A DNA stretch of 64,000 bases from Odontesthes bonariensis (lineage: Eukaryota > Chordata > Actinopteri > Atheriniformes > Atherinopsidae): positions 35,145,711-35,209,710 of the forward strand of contig NC_134507.1 of NCBI RefSeq assembly GCF_027942865.1, written 5' to 3'. The notes beneath the pieces were generated by a model. It did not search any database and was not told the origin of the DNA. It saw nothing but the letters and a program-made list of their open reading frames with translations. Every line of letters starts with the position of its first letter. Within the stretch, counting starts at the first letter, position 1. Position numbers and translations under genes: made by a program. Of this stretch, positions 45,990 through 56,839 are shown piece after piece.

Positions 45990-47515
45990 AATGAACACTT
46001 CTGACATCCCATTTAAAAAGGTTTGTTGCAACATGTGAGGAATGAACATGGGATGTTTTAAAGAAGGTGAATTCCGCTTGGTCAGATACGGTGTTAAACA
46101 TCTGGACCAAAGTCCTGCAGATCACTGTGGGCCCCTAATCTCTGGCTGGGGAGTGTGAGGGGAGTGACAGAGATTTGGTCTGAAGGACTCCAGGTTATAA
46201 CCTCGGTTCTAAAACGTCACAAACACGTCACAGTCATGAAATTGGGGTCCAACACATCACTTGTCCACTTCACTAGTGGGAGCTGCTAGTTGGGTTTCAA
46301 AGGGAAAAAAGTGAGCTCAGCGTGACATAAGACTGGAGTCTTAGTAAGTTAACCTGCTGAGTTCTGGAAATAACTCTAAAATAATGTTGACTCCTTGGCA
46401 GGAATAAGGAGCTCTGCAGCTCTCTCATGCAGAGGATCTAGAAGCATGGATGTGTTTGGAACATAGCAGAGGGTGGATTCTTACTAAAGTCACGCTAACT
46501 GCCTTATGCGCACTCTGAGATGTTTAAAGCTCAGATTAATATCTGAGCTGAGATGTAGAAACGTGAGACAACATGATGCAGAGCTGCTCTTTTATTAAGT
46601 GATATGGAGGAGATCTTAGATTTATTTCAGATGAACTTGATTAAACAGGACATAACGGAGGTTAAATGTTTAAAGCACCTTGTGCCTTCATTTTGTTCAT
46701 ATCTGGAAGTGTTTCTCAAATTTGTCTTGACGATTTCTGTGGCTTTCCATCATTCCTCCTGAAAACTTGTTGCCTTGTGAGAACAACCACAGACTCCCAC
46801 AGACTCCCTGTGACACAGCAAACGTCCAACATGGGAAATGTGACATTTGAGCACTTTATAGTCTGTAGGCGACTGTTTTCTGTTCTTTGTACTGTGGAGG
46901 CTTTAGCAGCCATCAGTGAGGTGGAACTGTACTGAAAATACACTGAAGTTAAAGTTACATTTTTAACTCATTTAAAAGGGAAAATGCGTCTATTTGAATA
47001 ATGCTCCTTTTTAATATGGGTCTAAGTTTCTGAGAAAGTCTTTTTTACTGTAAAATGTTGACTGTCACACCTGAACTTCATATTTATTTATGAAAATGAG
47101 AATATTTATATGCCCAGGTTGTTTTAATTCTGAAAACTAACATTTGTTACAGTAGTTCACATTATCTGTCCTCGGAATTACTTTCATAAAATCCAACAAA
47201 GACCAGACTTTATCATGTTCATATTTAAACTGAAACCTGCAGGTTAACAATGTGAGTGACTTAAAGTGTGGAAACAAGTCCACAGAAGTTTTTCTTTTAA
47301 TTATATGTCAATATATGTCGACTATGTGCAAGTGGTCCCCACAGGCAGTGTCCTTGCTGTAGGGACGACCAGGTAAGACATCTGATTCTCACATATAGAT
47401 GGAACATTTGATGTTGCATTATGCCCAGTATTAATCAGACATGTTTGTTCATGTTCCAGACAGGATAGTGAATGCTTTTGTGCACAGTCCACTGTGTGGT
47501 TGTACAGCTCACGAC
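45990..47515. other. Upstream of gene B, nothing recognised
   Basis: The 89-codon plus ORF at 46666 starts with a hydrophobic stretch (MFKAPCAFILFISGSVSQIC) but shows no splice context or domain. It is not called. Confidence 0.4.
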
Positions 47516-47863
47516 TTAAGGTGGGGTATGAGATGTTTTCTGGAGCATTTTTTATCATATTGTCTGAAAACCACCTCACGACCCCATTGCACCCACTAAA
47601 ATAGAATGTTTGGGGAAAAGAAAAATATTTTAGTCCATTGCAGAGGGTGTAGCAAGAGGAAATGTCTGACCAATAGGAGTAATGATGAGAGTTACTTCTA
47701 TTGGATTCTGACATGCCAATCAACTGTCAGCCCCCCTCACGTTCACAGACTCGTTCATGTGTTTTGAAGGCGTGGGCTGAAGGGAGAGGCAAGGTTGTGT
47801 ATTTTCAAAAATATAGTTTGCAGGAACCGTTTTTCCAAGATCTCATACCCCACCTTTTACTGA
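47516..47863. mobile_element. TTAA-type MITE, degenerate (family member 3)
   Basis: TTAAGGTGGGGTATGAGATG at the left and AGATCTCATACCCCACCTT at the right form inverted ends; the right TTAA is mutated (TTTTA). It is shorter (about 350 bp) than its relatives at 43088 and 55004. Confidence 0.65.
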
Positions 47864-48040
47864 ATATATTCCAACACCTGGCTCGCCTTCTTGCATCCAA
47901 ATGTAGAACAAAATAGATCTTTGCCCCACCACCTGATCAAACTTACTTCCAGGTAGTGAGTAAGTGACAACATTGAGCTTATGAATTTTGTTTCCAAGCC
48001 ACTTCACTTAAAGTAGTTGCCACATCTTTTGATTTGTGTA

Positions 48041-48196
48041 GCACAAGCTTCATTACAAGTATTCAGAGTACCAGACCTTTGCAACCACAGACGATGTTAT
48101 GAAGCCATCCTCGGTCATGGACTTGCAGAAACTACTGTCCAGGTTTCACATGGACCCAGCATCTGATGCGTCTGCCCTTACCCAGAGCTGTAGGGT
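48041..48196 (+). CDS. Unassigned exon-like open stretch
   Basis: After an acceptor-like TTTTGATTTGTGTAG, about 52 codons are open (YKYSEYQTFATTDDVMKPSS, MDLQKLLSRFHMDP) up to a donor-like TGTAGG|GTGAGG; the frame continues to a TGA about 60 bp on. The amino-acid composition looks protein-like, but no partner exon or family was recognised. It may be a lone exon, a retro-copy fragment or chance. Confidence 0.22.
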
Positions 48197-48668
48197 GAGG
48201 ACTGCTACAGAGTGGAAAGGTTTCCCCCTCAGCACAATATGCAGCAGTGGAATCTTCTGATAGAGCTCAAGGCCACACCTTTACCCACTGCTGTCAGAGA
48301 GCTGCAGTTGGCTTTTCAGCCATTTTTAGTTGGGAATGCATTCCAAGCTGAAGCCTAAGACCTTCACAAGCTCACCTTTGATCAGATACTGTCCTTAAGT
48401 TAATGCCAACACCTTATTTATAGGATTACGTCATGTCAACCTGTCAGGCCCTCAACCATCCCCTCCAACCCACAACTGGATGACCCAGAGACAGCGAGGA
48501 GCCATTTGATGGAGCAACAAGGTATTCAAGTTAAAGCCATTTATTCAAGCGGTAGCAGCAGCGATGCCTCTAGAATATGCAGATCTGCAAGACAAAGAAA
48601 GTCAGTCACCTACCAGCAGCTACAGAGAGCACACATGCAGAGTAAAATGAGCCTCACCAGAAAGATCC

Positions 48669-49365
48669 TCAGAAGCCGCTCTGAACTTGAACCTTGTGCT
48701 GAGATGTTTTGCCGTGGTCTGGCTCAGATTCTGTTGGGGTGTAGCGGAACTGGCTGAACAGCACACGCTTCTTGTTGTAGCGGGACCGAGATTTGTAAGC
48801 GTAGACTTGATCCTCGTCGGCCACAGGAGTGAAGACTGGCTCGTCCTCGCCGCTGGTGTCAGATGAAAGGCTCCAGCTCCCATCTTCAAACTGGTAATTG
48901 CTGCCAGGAGCTCCAGAACCACTGGTTCCAGTTTGTTTCTGATACGTTGGCTTAGATCGATCTTGTCCATAAACTGAATACCACATGGGTGAGGAAACAG
49001 AATTAAGATCAGCCTTCCATTTACACCCCAAGTCAATTTAAACTGCTTTTAGTTGCTGAGCTTTGATTGGGATCAGCTTACCGCTTTGTGCAGGAATGCA
49101 GGCGATGCTTCCAATCAGCACACAAGAAATCCACAAAACCCTGCAGAAACAGGGACATCATATGAAGTTCTGAGTACATTTAGAGACCAGTGGGGTCCAA
49201 CCACCACCTCCCCTTAACATGCCCAGTCCTGTTGAGCTTAACTGTATATTCATAGTGTAATGCTGCAACCAAATGAGGTTCTGCTTGCCTCAGACATTTA
49301 AGGCAGCAGAGGTTCAGTGCCACCACTTAGAAGCACTGGGATAGACTAGAAGTTACTCACCTCAT
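48669..49365 (-). CDS. Predicted small secreted protein (gene C, 3 exons)
   Basis: Minus-strand exons: 49365-49361 (ATGAG|GTGAGT), 49140-49082 (CTGCAG|GGTTTTG...AAAGCG|GTAAGC) and 48973-48669 (TATTCAG|TTTATGG...TGA). They sum to 369 nt, 122 residues. The signal peptide reads MRVLWISCVLIGSIAC. The mature part is Ser/Gly/Tyr-rich with an acidic patch (SLSSDTSGEDEPVF) and a basic segment (YAYKSRSRYNKKRVLF) before a polar tail. AATAAA on this strand is at 48545-48540. Exon 1 ends AG and exon 2 ends in phase 1, exactly as in genes A and B, although the mature sequences are not obviously alike. Function unknown; secreted matrix, mucus or egg-coat roles are possible but not shown. Confidence 0.72.
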
Positions 49366-49639
49366 TCTGGTGCAATATAATTAAAGCTTGCCTGGGGCCT
49401 GGGACCTGCTCCTGCCAAACTGCACTAACACAAAGTTCAGAGCCCTGTGACACTAACCTGAAGCTGCAGGAGCTGCTTTCATATCATCCTCAGTGCAGAG
49501 GGAACTGATTGCTCAGCGGTAACAGCTGCTGCTGAAAGCTGCAAGGCTGCAGTTAACTGGCAACAATGGACTCACATATGGAGCATCTCAGTGATATGTC
49601 AATAAATAGATAATAATCAGGACCTCTTGTGAGTATTAT

Positions 49640-50690
49640 GTATTTTATTTACATGTATAAATATTAAATTATAAATATAAATGATCAAATATTCTGAACT
49701 GCTGATATACGTGATAATAATAACAATAACAATGGAAGTCGCTCTCAACACGTGAAATGCCTCTCATAGTTCATTATTAGTAGGCTAATTGATGAATAAA
49801 CATCCTGCTGCTGAATATGTGTTTAAAAATAAATAAATCAGAAGGAAACCTGCAGAAGAAAGTCTTCTAACAGCTGTCTCTCTGTGTTTATTGGCATACA
49901 GCACGGTTAGTGAGATCCAGATCCATGTGGGCACTCAGGACGGATTTAAATAGCGACTCTGAATGGACGGTAAACCCGCACTGAAGGCCCAGTGAGCCAA
50001 AGCACGGCCGCCACTGAAACATATATTTGAAACCTGTCAATATGTTAACTTTGCGTGTTTACCTCTATAACTGGTGTTATATGTAAAACAGAGCACATGG
50101 TCAGTTAGCTTTTTAAAAATGTTTATTTTAAAGAAAACAATCAAAACAAGAGTTTTTCTGGAAGAGATTTAAATAAGTTCTGAATATGCATAGAAGAGAG
50201 GTTACATTTGAGTCTATTTTCTTTGTATGTAATGTACATAGATAATCCATGAGCCTAGTCAAGCGGTGAAGTTGTAAAGCAATGAGATGAAAAAAGTGAT
50301 CAGAGCTTCATCCTCTGTGGCTGGTTGACTGTTAGAGCTTCCAGCTGCCTCTAACTCCCACACCTCAAAAAACAACTGTCCCTCACAGGGTAGACATCTC
50401 AGGTGATGTTCTGATGGTTTATATAATCAATATGTAGAAGTGTTTGTGTCCTACACTGTGTACCTGGAACATACAATTATTGATCCATGACCTACTAACA
50501 CTCTCATGGTCTCTCCTTCACAGTCACGGTGCTGCTGTCAACACAACTCATGATTAACTTCTGTCACAGAAATGGATGTTAATGACATGATCTTTATCCA
50601 CAAGGACAATTCTTTCCAATTCTTAAAAAAATACAGTTATATTTACTTCTGCGCCCTGCATTTCTTTTGTTGAAACATCTGACGATCACC
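49640..50690. other. Intergenic, nothing recognised
   Basis: AT-rich sequence with short palindromic stretches; no supported ORF or element ends. Confidence 0.4.
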
Positions 50691-50694
50691 CTGT

Positions 50695-50764
<70 letters not shown>
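50695..50764. repeat. (CA)n microsatellite
   Basis: About 34 uninterrupted CA dinucleotides, ending CACAGACACG. Confidence 0.98.
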
Positions 50765-50771
<7 letters not shown>

Positions 50772-50999
50772 GGAAGTTAACCAGCTTGGGCTGCTGCTGA
50801 TTGGTTGGCAGACACCTCTGTTTAGCTCTCAGTCTCCATGTTGCTGATCCTGGACCTGCTGAGATGTCCCAGGCCATTGTTGGCTTTGATCCTCATACAT
50901 TTAACTTTGTCCTGAGAAAGGACAAGTTCCAAAAAGTCAAACAGGGACTGCTTTTGCATTTGATGTAGTCAAACTGCATGCGCCTGGAGAAGCCAGAAG

Positions 51000-51074
51000 G
51001 CTTACAGCACCTGGTATTCCCAGGCAGTCTCCCATCCAAGAATTAACCAGCCCCGACTCTGCTCAGCTTCTGAG
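51000..51074 (-). pseudogene. 5S rRNA fragment (3' two-thirds)
   Basis: The minus strand reads TCAGAAGCTGAGCAGAGTCG, GGTTAATTCTTGGATGGGAG and GCCTGGGAATACCAGGTGCT, ending GTAAGC. This corresponds to about the last 75 nt of vertebrate 5S rRNA, including the internal control region in part. The first ~45 nt are absent and no T-run terminator follows. It is a pseudogene or the head remnant of a 5S-derived SINE. Confidence 0.9.
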
Positions 51075-51554
51075 AAATATTCAAAGTTTGCTTTGTTAGA
51101 AGATCCAGAGAGCAAAGATATCAGAATATTTGATGTAGCTATACGCACTTAACTAACAGGAATGTTTCACTATGACACTGGGACCTTACTGCAGCATTTT
51201 TCAGAGTGTGGTTGAAGATGTGAGGACCAACAGACTCAGTTGGACCATCTCTGAATTCTTCAGACTTTAATTGGAGTTTGGGTTGAAAAACTGCTGGAAC
51301 TGGGATGGAGAGCCATCTGTCCTTGTTCACAAACTGCTGCAAAGTCTGTTGATCAGTTCACAGTCATCGTCTTAATAATAATCTCGCAGTGCAGAGTCTC
51401 TGTATGTTTCAGATTCCTTCCAGGTCACCCAGATAAAGGAAGAAATAAAGTCAGAGTTTCAGCTTGTGCTGCCTCTCAGGTGGAGTTTAGGTGTGAGGAC
51501 AGAGCACAAAGAGGCTTGAAGTCAGAGAGCTTCTCAGTTTGGGACAGGAGGAGG

Positions 51555-53159
51555 CAGTGGCGGTTGGTCAATAGAGGGCGCTAGAGTGCCGCCCCTCCCA
51601 TGAATCAACCATAACAAATATGAAATTAATTATACATTTGTACATTGCGTTTTTACTCGTGCAATGCTTTCGACTTTAAGCTAGGCTTGCTATTTGCTAT
51701 TGGATATAAAGCCCTCCTCCTCCAGGTCGCCGGTAACACTGTAGTCTATGGCTGTGTTCGAAACCGCCTACTTCTCCTACTATTCCTACTAGTCATACTT
51801 TTTTAAGTTCCCGGATGTACAGTAGATGCATACTAGATTCGCCGAAATGTTGAGTATTCATCATGAGGTTACTTGTCACACTCAAACTACCCAAGATGCA
51901 ACGCAACGTGACGTCGCCCATCGCCATTTGAACGGTCAAATTCCGTTAACGGGACGAGAGCAGTCAAAACGGCATAACCGGAAGTGCGTTGCTCACTGCG
52001 GCTAGCTTTAGCGCCGAATTCGTGGGAACAAACTTGTAAATAGCCGGTATTTTGTCAGATTTTCAACACATTGGGGGTCTAAATGACTACTTTCTCGCCT
52101 GAAAATGTTTCAAATGTTGCTAAAGTTATATATTTACAGAGTTTATAGCTTAAGCGAAATCAGCTTTTCAGGCCGGCTGATTTCATCTCGGGCAGGAGTG
52201 AAGTGCACTGTGTGTAAACGCTCTGCATACTGTCAGATCAATGAGTATGCCGTTTTCAAGTATGTAGTATGTAGTAGGCGGTTTCGAACACAGCCTATGA
52301 GAGCTAGCAAACTTTTTTACCGCGAACAAGAAGAGGCAGCTTTTCATTGGCGCATGAAAAATTGATTCTAGTTCGCACCTCTGTGCGCCCAGACCAATGG
52401 CAGAGTTTTCCATATTTTTAATCTTAACGTGATTGGACAATTCATCGAATCAATCACGTCCATCAAGCAAGCATCCGAGGAAGCGCCGGGCTCTCGGGGA
52501 AGAAGACCACAGACAGTAGGATTGCTGCAGAGGTGAGTCTCTGTTGTAGAAATTAGTTGTTGTCCATTTTTCAGTGCAGTCAAATCAAGTCAGCTTTATT
52601 TATATAGCACATTTAAAAACATCAGAATTGATCCAGTCTTCTATATTAGTCCTCAAAACATTAGACACACCTACCTTTTAATGTGGTCTTTGTTTTTCCT
52701 GAATATTTGTACATTTTGCAATAGAATAGGAAATTCAGAACCATCATCCCTCCCTACTATTATGTTGTGGTTATGGTATACCATATGGTCTATTTTCATT
52801 AAAGTAGCCTACTTTCTGAATCTATTCTGCCCCAAAACTCTTCATTTTTGATCAACCCAATGTCTGTCTCTAACTGTATTGATAGTTTAACAATTATCTA
52901 GTTGACTGGTGTTTAGATGGTGTAACATGTGGTCTATTCTAATTACAGTAGCCTATATTTCTTTATCTATTCTGTCCCAAAACTCTTTATTTAAGGTCAA
53001 CAATATCCAAAGTATCTCTCTAATTGTATTAATACTTGAACAATGGTCTAGTTTAGGTGGTTTTTAGAATTTGTGTGTTGTGTTCTGATTGTGAGGTGCT
53101 ATTTGACCCGTCACGCGCAACTGCGCCCCCCCAACAAATTGAATCACCAGCCGCCACTG
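51555..53159. mobile_element. hAT element with 8-bp TSD and nested MITE
   Basis: GGAGGAGG is duplicated at 51547-51554 and 53160-53167 around CAGTGGCGGTTGGTCAAT and (reverse complement of right end) CAGTGGCGGCTGGTGATTC. It contains a nested MITE (51750-52295) and two diverged tandem blocks (about 52755-52910 and 52915-53060; shared TGTGGTCTATTCTAATTA-type words and CCAAAACTCTT). No intact transposase ORF. Confidence 0.85.
51750..52295. mobile_element. MITE, possibly PIF/Harbinger type (nested)
   Basis: GGCTGTGTTCGAAACCGCCT at the left and its complement AGGCGGTTTCGAACACAGCC at the right, followed inward by CTAC/GTAG-rich sequence. TAT occurs on both sides (51747-51749, 52296-52298), a 3-bp duplication as in PIF/Harbinger elements. 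Assignment is tentative. Confidence 0.8.
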
Positions 53160-53447
53160 GGAGGAGGAGATGCTGGTGAACATGGAGGATGAAGAAGCAT
53201 CTCTGAGCTCCCGCTGAAATCAATTCCCTCGCTGAGCTGATCGATCAGCAAGTCTGTGAAGTCAGAGAAAACCTCAGAAGGAAACAAAGGAAGTGCTATG
53301 CTAAAATACCATCAGTTAAAGTTCTGTTTTAAATGATCCTCCTGCAGTCAGAGGCAGGATTATTCATATTCAGATCAACACCAAAATGTGAAAAATCAGA
53401 GGTCTTTCCACTCATTCACATATTTTAATATAATCTGAGATTCTGAT

Positions 53448-53942
53448 TAGGGCTGTGACTCGATTAAAATTGTTTATCGAGTTAACTACAGGCTTTGAAA
53501 TTAATTAATCGAAATTAATCGCATTTTAATCGCATATACTTTATCCTTTAGAAAATTAACATTTTCAACAATATTTCAACAAACACAGAACATATCCCTA
53601 TTTGAAATCTGAATGTAGCATGCATGAAAACACAGTATATAGAATCTTGGATGTTAAGCTGCGTTGGGCCCCCGTTAGCTTCCACGCTAGCTGCTACATG
53701 TTTAGCGTTGAGGTGATATTTGAGGCTTGATACGCTGCGGTGATACGCAAATTCCTTGTTGCATAATCTGCACACAACCACGCTCTTGTCGACGCTTCCA
53801 TCCGTCTGTATTTAAAAAAAAAAAAATTAAATTAAAAAAAAAAAAAAATGATAGTGTGCGATTAAAATGCGTTATTTTTTTTAACGCGCTAATATGTGTG
53901 TAGTTAATTAATCGAAATTAACGCGCTAAAGTCCCAGCCCTA
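53448..53942. mobile_element. hAT non-autonomous element carrying a BED-finger fragment
   Basis: The exact 8-bp duplication ATTCTGAT (53440-53447, 53943-53950) flanks TAGGGCTGTGACTCG and GTCCCAGCCCTA ends. The minus strand (53781-53548) encodes VCRLCNKEFAYHRSVSSLKY then HLNAKH, a C2H2-type BED zinc finger as at the N-terminus of hAT transposases. The finger runs into A-rich and unrelated sequence, so only a remnant of the transposase gene is left. Confidence 0.9.
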
Positions 53943-53950
53943 ATTCTGAT

Positions 53951-54550
53951 ATATAACAGCACTGCTCAGAGCACTAAAAACTGTCAAAATCATCTAAAAT
54001 TATTAACAATAATTCAACTCCACCAGTCTGGTCGCTTGTTTCTCTCTTCTGATTTTGCTGAAGACGGACACAGGATTTAGAGGATGTTTAAGGAATGTTT
54101 GAATCTAATCATTCCTTTTGTTTAAACATATGAATTTGAGCAAAACTGAGAAACTTATAAAATGAATACAAAGTATGTAGTTGTGGTTAGGTATGATCAC
54201 TGATGAGCTGAAAGAAGAAGACAGGAAACTGTGGGAATTTGGTCAAATAGTTAAGTGTCCTTTACTTTCCCTTAAATATGTTTGGGCATGTGGAAACACA
54301 TGGCACCCCATTAAACTCATTGGTAAGTGTCCTCTGGAGCAGCTTCTTTGAATGAGTCTGTGAAGCTGCAGTGAGTGATGGTCATTGGTCGTGTTGTCCA
54401 GGTGGAGGCGCTGCAGGAGCAAGAAACAGCTGTGCTTTGTAAGGGAAAGAGAAGCCAGAGAAGCAGCGAGGAAGCTGCTAAAAGGTGTCAAAGCGTGTCG
54501 TTGTAGCGCGCGTGCAGTGTGTTGTGTGTGTGGAAGAGCAGAAAGAGTGT
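53951..54550. other. Sequence upstream of the 7SL terminator, nothing recognised
   Basis: No ORF with a domain, no terminal repeats seen. Confidence 0.4.
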
Positions 54551-54551
54551 A

Positions 54552-54850
54552 AAAAGACTGAGTCCCGCTGTATTACTCAGGCTGCACTACAGCATCTATT
54601 CACAGGTGCTATCCCACTACTGAGCAGCACGGGGGCTTTGCCCTGCTCCGTTTCCCACCTGGGCCGTTGCACCCCTCCTTAGACAACCTGGTGTTCCCGG
54701 GCTAACCCAGGCGCACCATATCCATACCCAACTTAGTGCGGACACCCGATCGACATAGTCCTCTGCAGCTCAGAACTCCTGAGTTCAAGCGATCCACCAG
54801 CCTCAGCCTCCCGGTAGCTTGGATTACAGGCACGCGCCCCCGCTCCCGGC
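54552..54850 (-). ncRNA. rn7sl: 7SL RNA (signal recognition particle RNA)
   Basis: The minus strand starts GCCGGGAGCGGGGGCGCGTG and runs 299 nt to a T-run (54555-54551), a Pol III terminator. The Alu domain (GCGTGCCTGTAATCC, GGGAGGCTGAGGCTGGTGGA, GATCGCTTGA) forms the usual 5' half. The S domain follows (TCGATCGGGTGTCCGCACTA; helix 8 with GGGAAACGGAGCAGGG; CTCAGTAGTGGGA), and the 3' strand of the Alu domain (GCCTGAGTAATACAGCG) closes it. Length and order match vertebrate 7SL, the RNA scaffold of SRP that arrests translation and targets ribosomes to the ER. Substitutions relative to mammalian 7SL are spread out and keep the conserved loops. With terminator and upstream CRE, this looks functional rather than a retro-copy, though paralogues cannot be excluded. 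Confidence 0.93.
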
Positions 54851-54892
54851 GACAGGTGCTCTCATTCAAGCAGGTTTTGGGCTTTTTGATCC

Positions 54893-54900
54893 TGACGTCA
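54893..54900 (-). promoter_or_regulatory. CRE/ATF site upstream of 7SL
   Basis: The palindromic TGACGTCA lies 43-50 bp upstream of the inferred 7SL start at 54850. Mammalian 7SL genes use an ATF/CRE site at about this distance for Pol III transcription, so the position supports a working promoter. Confidence 0.75.
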
Positions 54901-55003
54901 TCAGCGAGCTAATTTGCTGTCGAGGAACGAAATAAAGCATCTTTTAAATGTTAAAGGCTGATCAGTGATGAAACATTTTGACAAAATGTGACTGACTGGT
55001 TAA

Positions 55004-55537
55004 AGGTAGGGTAGGAGATCCTGGATTTTGAGTCCAGCGAAGCTGCATTTTGAAAATACACAGGTCAAAAGTCCCAACCCCTTTCTTCAGACTTCCCCCC
55101 GAAGCCACGCCTCTAGAGTACATGAACGCGCAATGCTTGTTCACGAGCGTTCACACGTTGCCGTATTTAGTATTTAGTATATGCTAACTATACGTTTAAT
55201 AATGCTAGGTGCTAGCCAAGCCGGCTCTAGTTTAGCTTCCTGCCAAGCTTCTGGACGCGTAATTCGTTCACGGAGCAGGGTACGCACACAGGCGGGGGTA
55301 GGGGGAGGGGAGGGAGGAGCAGATTGCAGTTTGATAGACGCATCAGAATCCAATCATCGTTAACAGTCCGTTCAGTATGATTGGATAGTGTTTTTCCTGG
55401 ATTGTTCGTTCTAGAGGCCACTAAAACTTTTCATTCTTGTGTCAAAACTTTTAATTAATTGGTTGCAATGGGGGTGTGAAGAGTATTTCAAGCAATATGT
55501 AAAAAAATGCTCCAGAAAAAGAAGCCCTACCCCACCT
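55004..55537. mobile_element. TTAA-flanked MITE (family member 4)
   Basis: TTAA at 55000-55003 and 55538-55541; ends AGGTAGGGTAGGAGATCC and GCCCTACCCCACCT. Highly similar inside to 43088-43630 (AATACACAGGTCAAAAGTCC; CTGGACGCGTAATTCGTTCA). Confidence 0.87.
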
Positions 55538-55837
55538 TTAAGTTTGACGTTTGATATTGATTAAACATTTTTCTTTGGTGCTCCGTAAAACCTCAATTTC
55601 TGATCAACTTCAGAGGAGTTTCTCATTTCTGCTTCTTTAACACTGACAGATCAGCTCACCAAACTCCTCCCGTCGATGCTTTCCACTTCCGTTCTGGCGG
55701 GCTCCGGTTTGTTTTGCTAGCTAGCTCCGATATCGACGCAGTGAGAAAAAGGATGGAAAACCTTAAGAGGAAAAGTGGTTCGGGAACGACGTGCAGTAGT
55801 TGGCTGCACTTGAACGAGTGGTTAGATAGAGAGTGCT

Positions 55838-56020
55838 TTGACAAATGTCCGCATACATGTGGAAAGAGCAATCCAGAGACTGAAGATCTTTAAGATTTTA
55901 TCCCAGACTGTTCCCATCATGGCACGTAAACTGGACAACATCTTGACCATCTGTGCTGGCCAAGTTAACCTGAGAAGTGATGATCACTTCTCACTGATCA
56001 GAATCCCTCATGAGGTTTAG
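55838..56020 (+). pseudogene. ISL2EU/PIF-type DDE transposase C-terminal fragment
   Basis: The frame reads NVRIHVERAIQRLKIFKILS then KLDNILTICAGQVNLR and stops at TAG (56018-56020). The RIHVER.I.RLK.F.IL motif with C.ALVNL-like end is typical of DDE_Tnp_4 transposases of the ISL2EU/THAP-linked group. No ATG precedes it; upstream (from 55754) a different frame reads MENLKRKSGSGTTCSSWLHL, joined abruptly near 55837. This is a deletion remnant. Confidence 0.7.
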
Positions 56021-56416
56021 AATCTTGCCTGTGTCCCTGTTAGTATATGTTTAACAGTTAATATTGTAAATTATTATTATAGTGATATAATTGTGTGGGG
56101 TCGTTTTGTATTTCACTTTTTAATACCTAAATAGATGATCGTTCTAGTTGAAGCCATTTATTTAATTTCCTCAAAACAATGAATTAATCCAGTGTTATTA
56201 ATGTAAAGTATGAGTTTACTATGAATGAACTGTGTTAAAAGAAATTGTAACACTCTAAGGAAGATAGGGCACTCATGATCGTAGTTCAGTGCAATAATGA
56301 AATGAAATTACATCAACCTTTATTTTCAATTTTGTACAACAATATATTCCACATTATATTACATTATGTAAACAACAGACATCTGTTGGCACCCTTGGGC
56401 ACCTACATAGGGCAGT

Positions 56417-56608
56417 TTATTTTGGTTTTAAAATGCTGAGATATTTACTGCAGAACTGTATCCTTCCCTCAACAAAATCATCAACGATTTTCGGGAGCAT
56501 GTGGGAAAAGTAAAATGTACGCAGCCTTGTGATATGCTCCTGAACAAAGCCTTGGTCGTAGGGTACTTCTATTTCTAGGTGCTCAGTTTTGTTTGTTGTG
56601 TTGGCCAC
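56417..56608 (-). pseudogene. YqaJ-like exonuclease C-terminal fragment
   Basis: The minus strand reads EIEVPYDQGFVQEHITRLRT then FYFSHMLPKIVDDFVEGRI. The EVPYD..F......LR.FYF..MLP pattern resembles the C-terminus of YqaJ-type nucleases carried by ISL2EU transposons. It points tail-to-tail at the DDE fragment about 400 bp away, the layout expected of such an element after loss of both 5' parts. Confidence 0.55.
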
Positions 56609-56839
56609 GTCGTCACGTTATCCTCCCAGTCCTGCACCGAATTCGGGTGGGGGATAGTAACTCCATCTCCAGTTAACGTATTTAAACTCTGTTCCCATTG
56701 TAAGGACATTATTAGCTATACGATCTGCGAGTGGGCTGTCAAAGCTAGCATCATCTGTTTACATTGGCAAACGCTGCGCAAACTACTTCCGGCGGAAATG
56801 AAGTGCATTTGTGGAGGGTAATGGCGCCGCCCAGGGTTT

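Noticed and set aside
46666..46935. 89-codon ORF with hydrophobic start
   Set aside because: No splice or promoter signals, no domain, and an equally long opposite-strand ORF.
50695..50764. CRISPR-like or structured array
   Set aside because: Simple CA dinucleotide repeat; no spacer structure anywhere in the window.
54740..54850. Alu-like sequence suggesting primate contamination
   Set aside because: The similarity is to 7SL itself: the S domain, terminator and upstream CRE are present, which Alu lacks, and the flanks are fish repeats.
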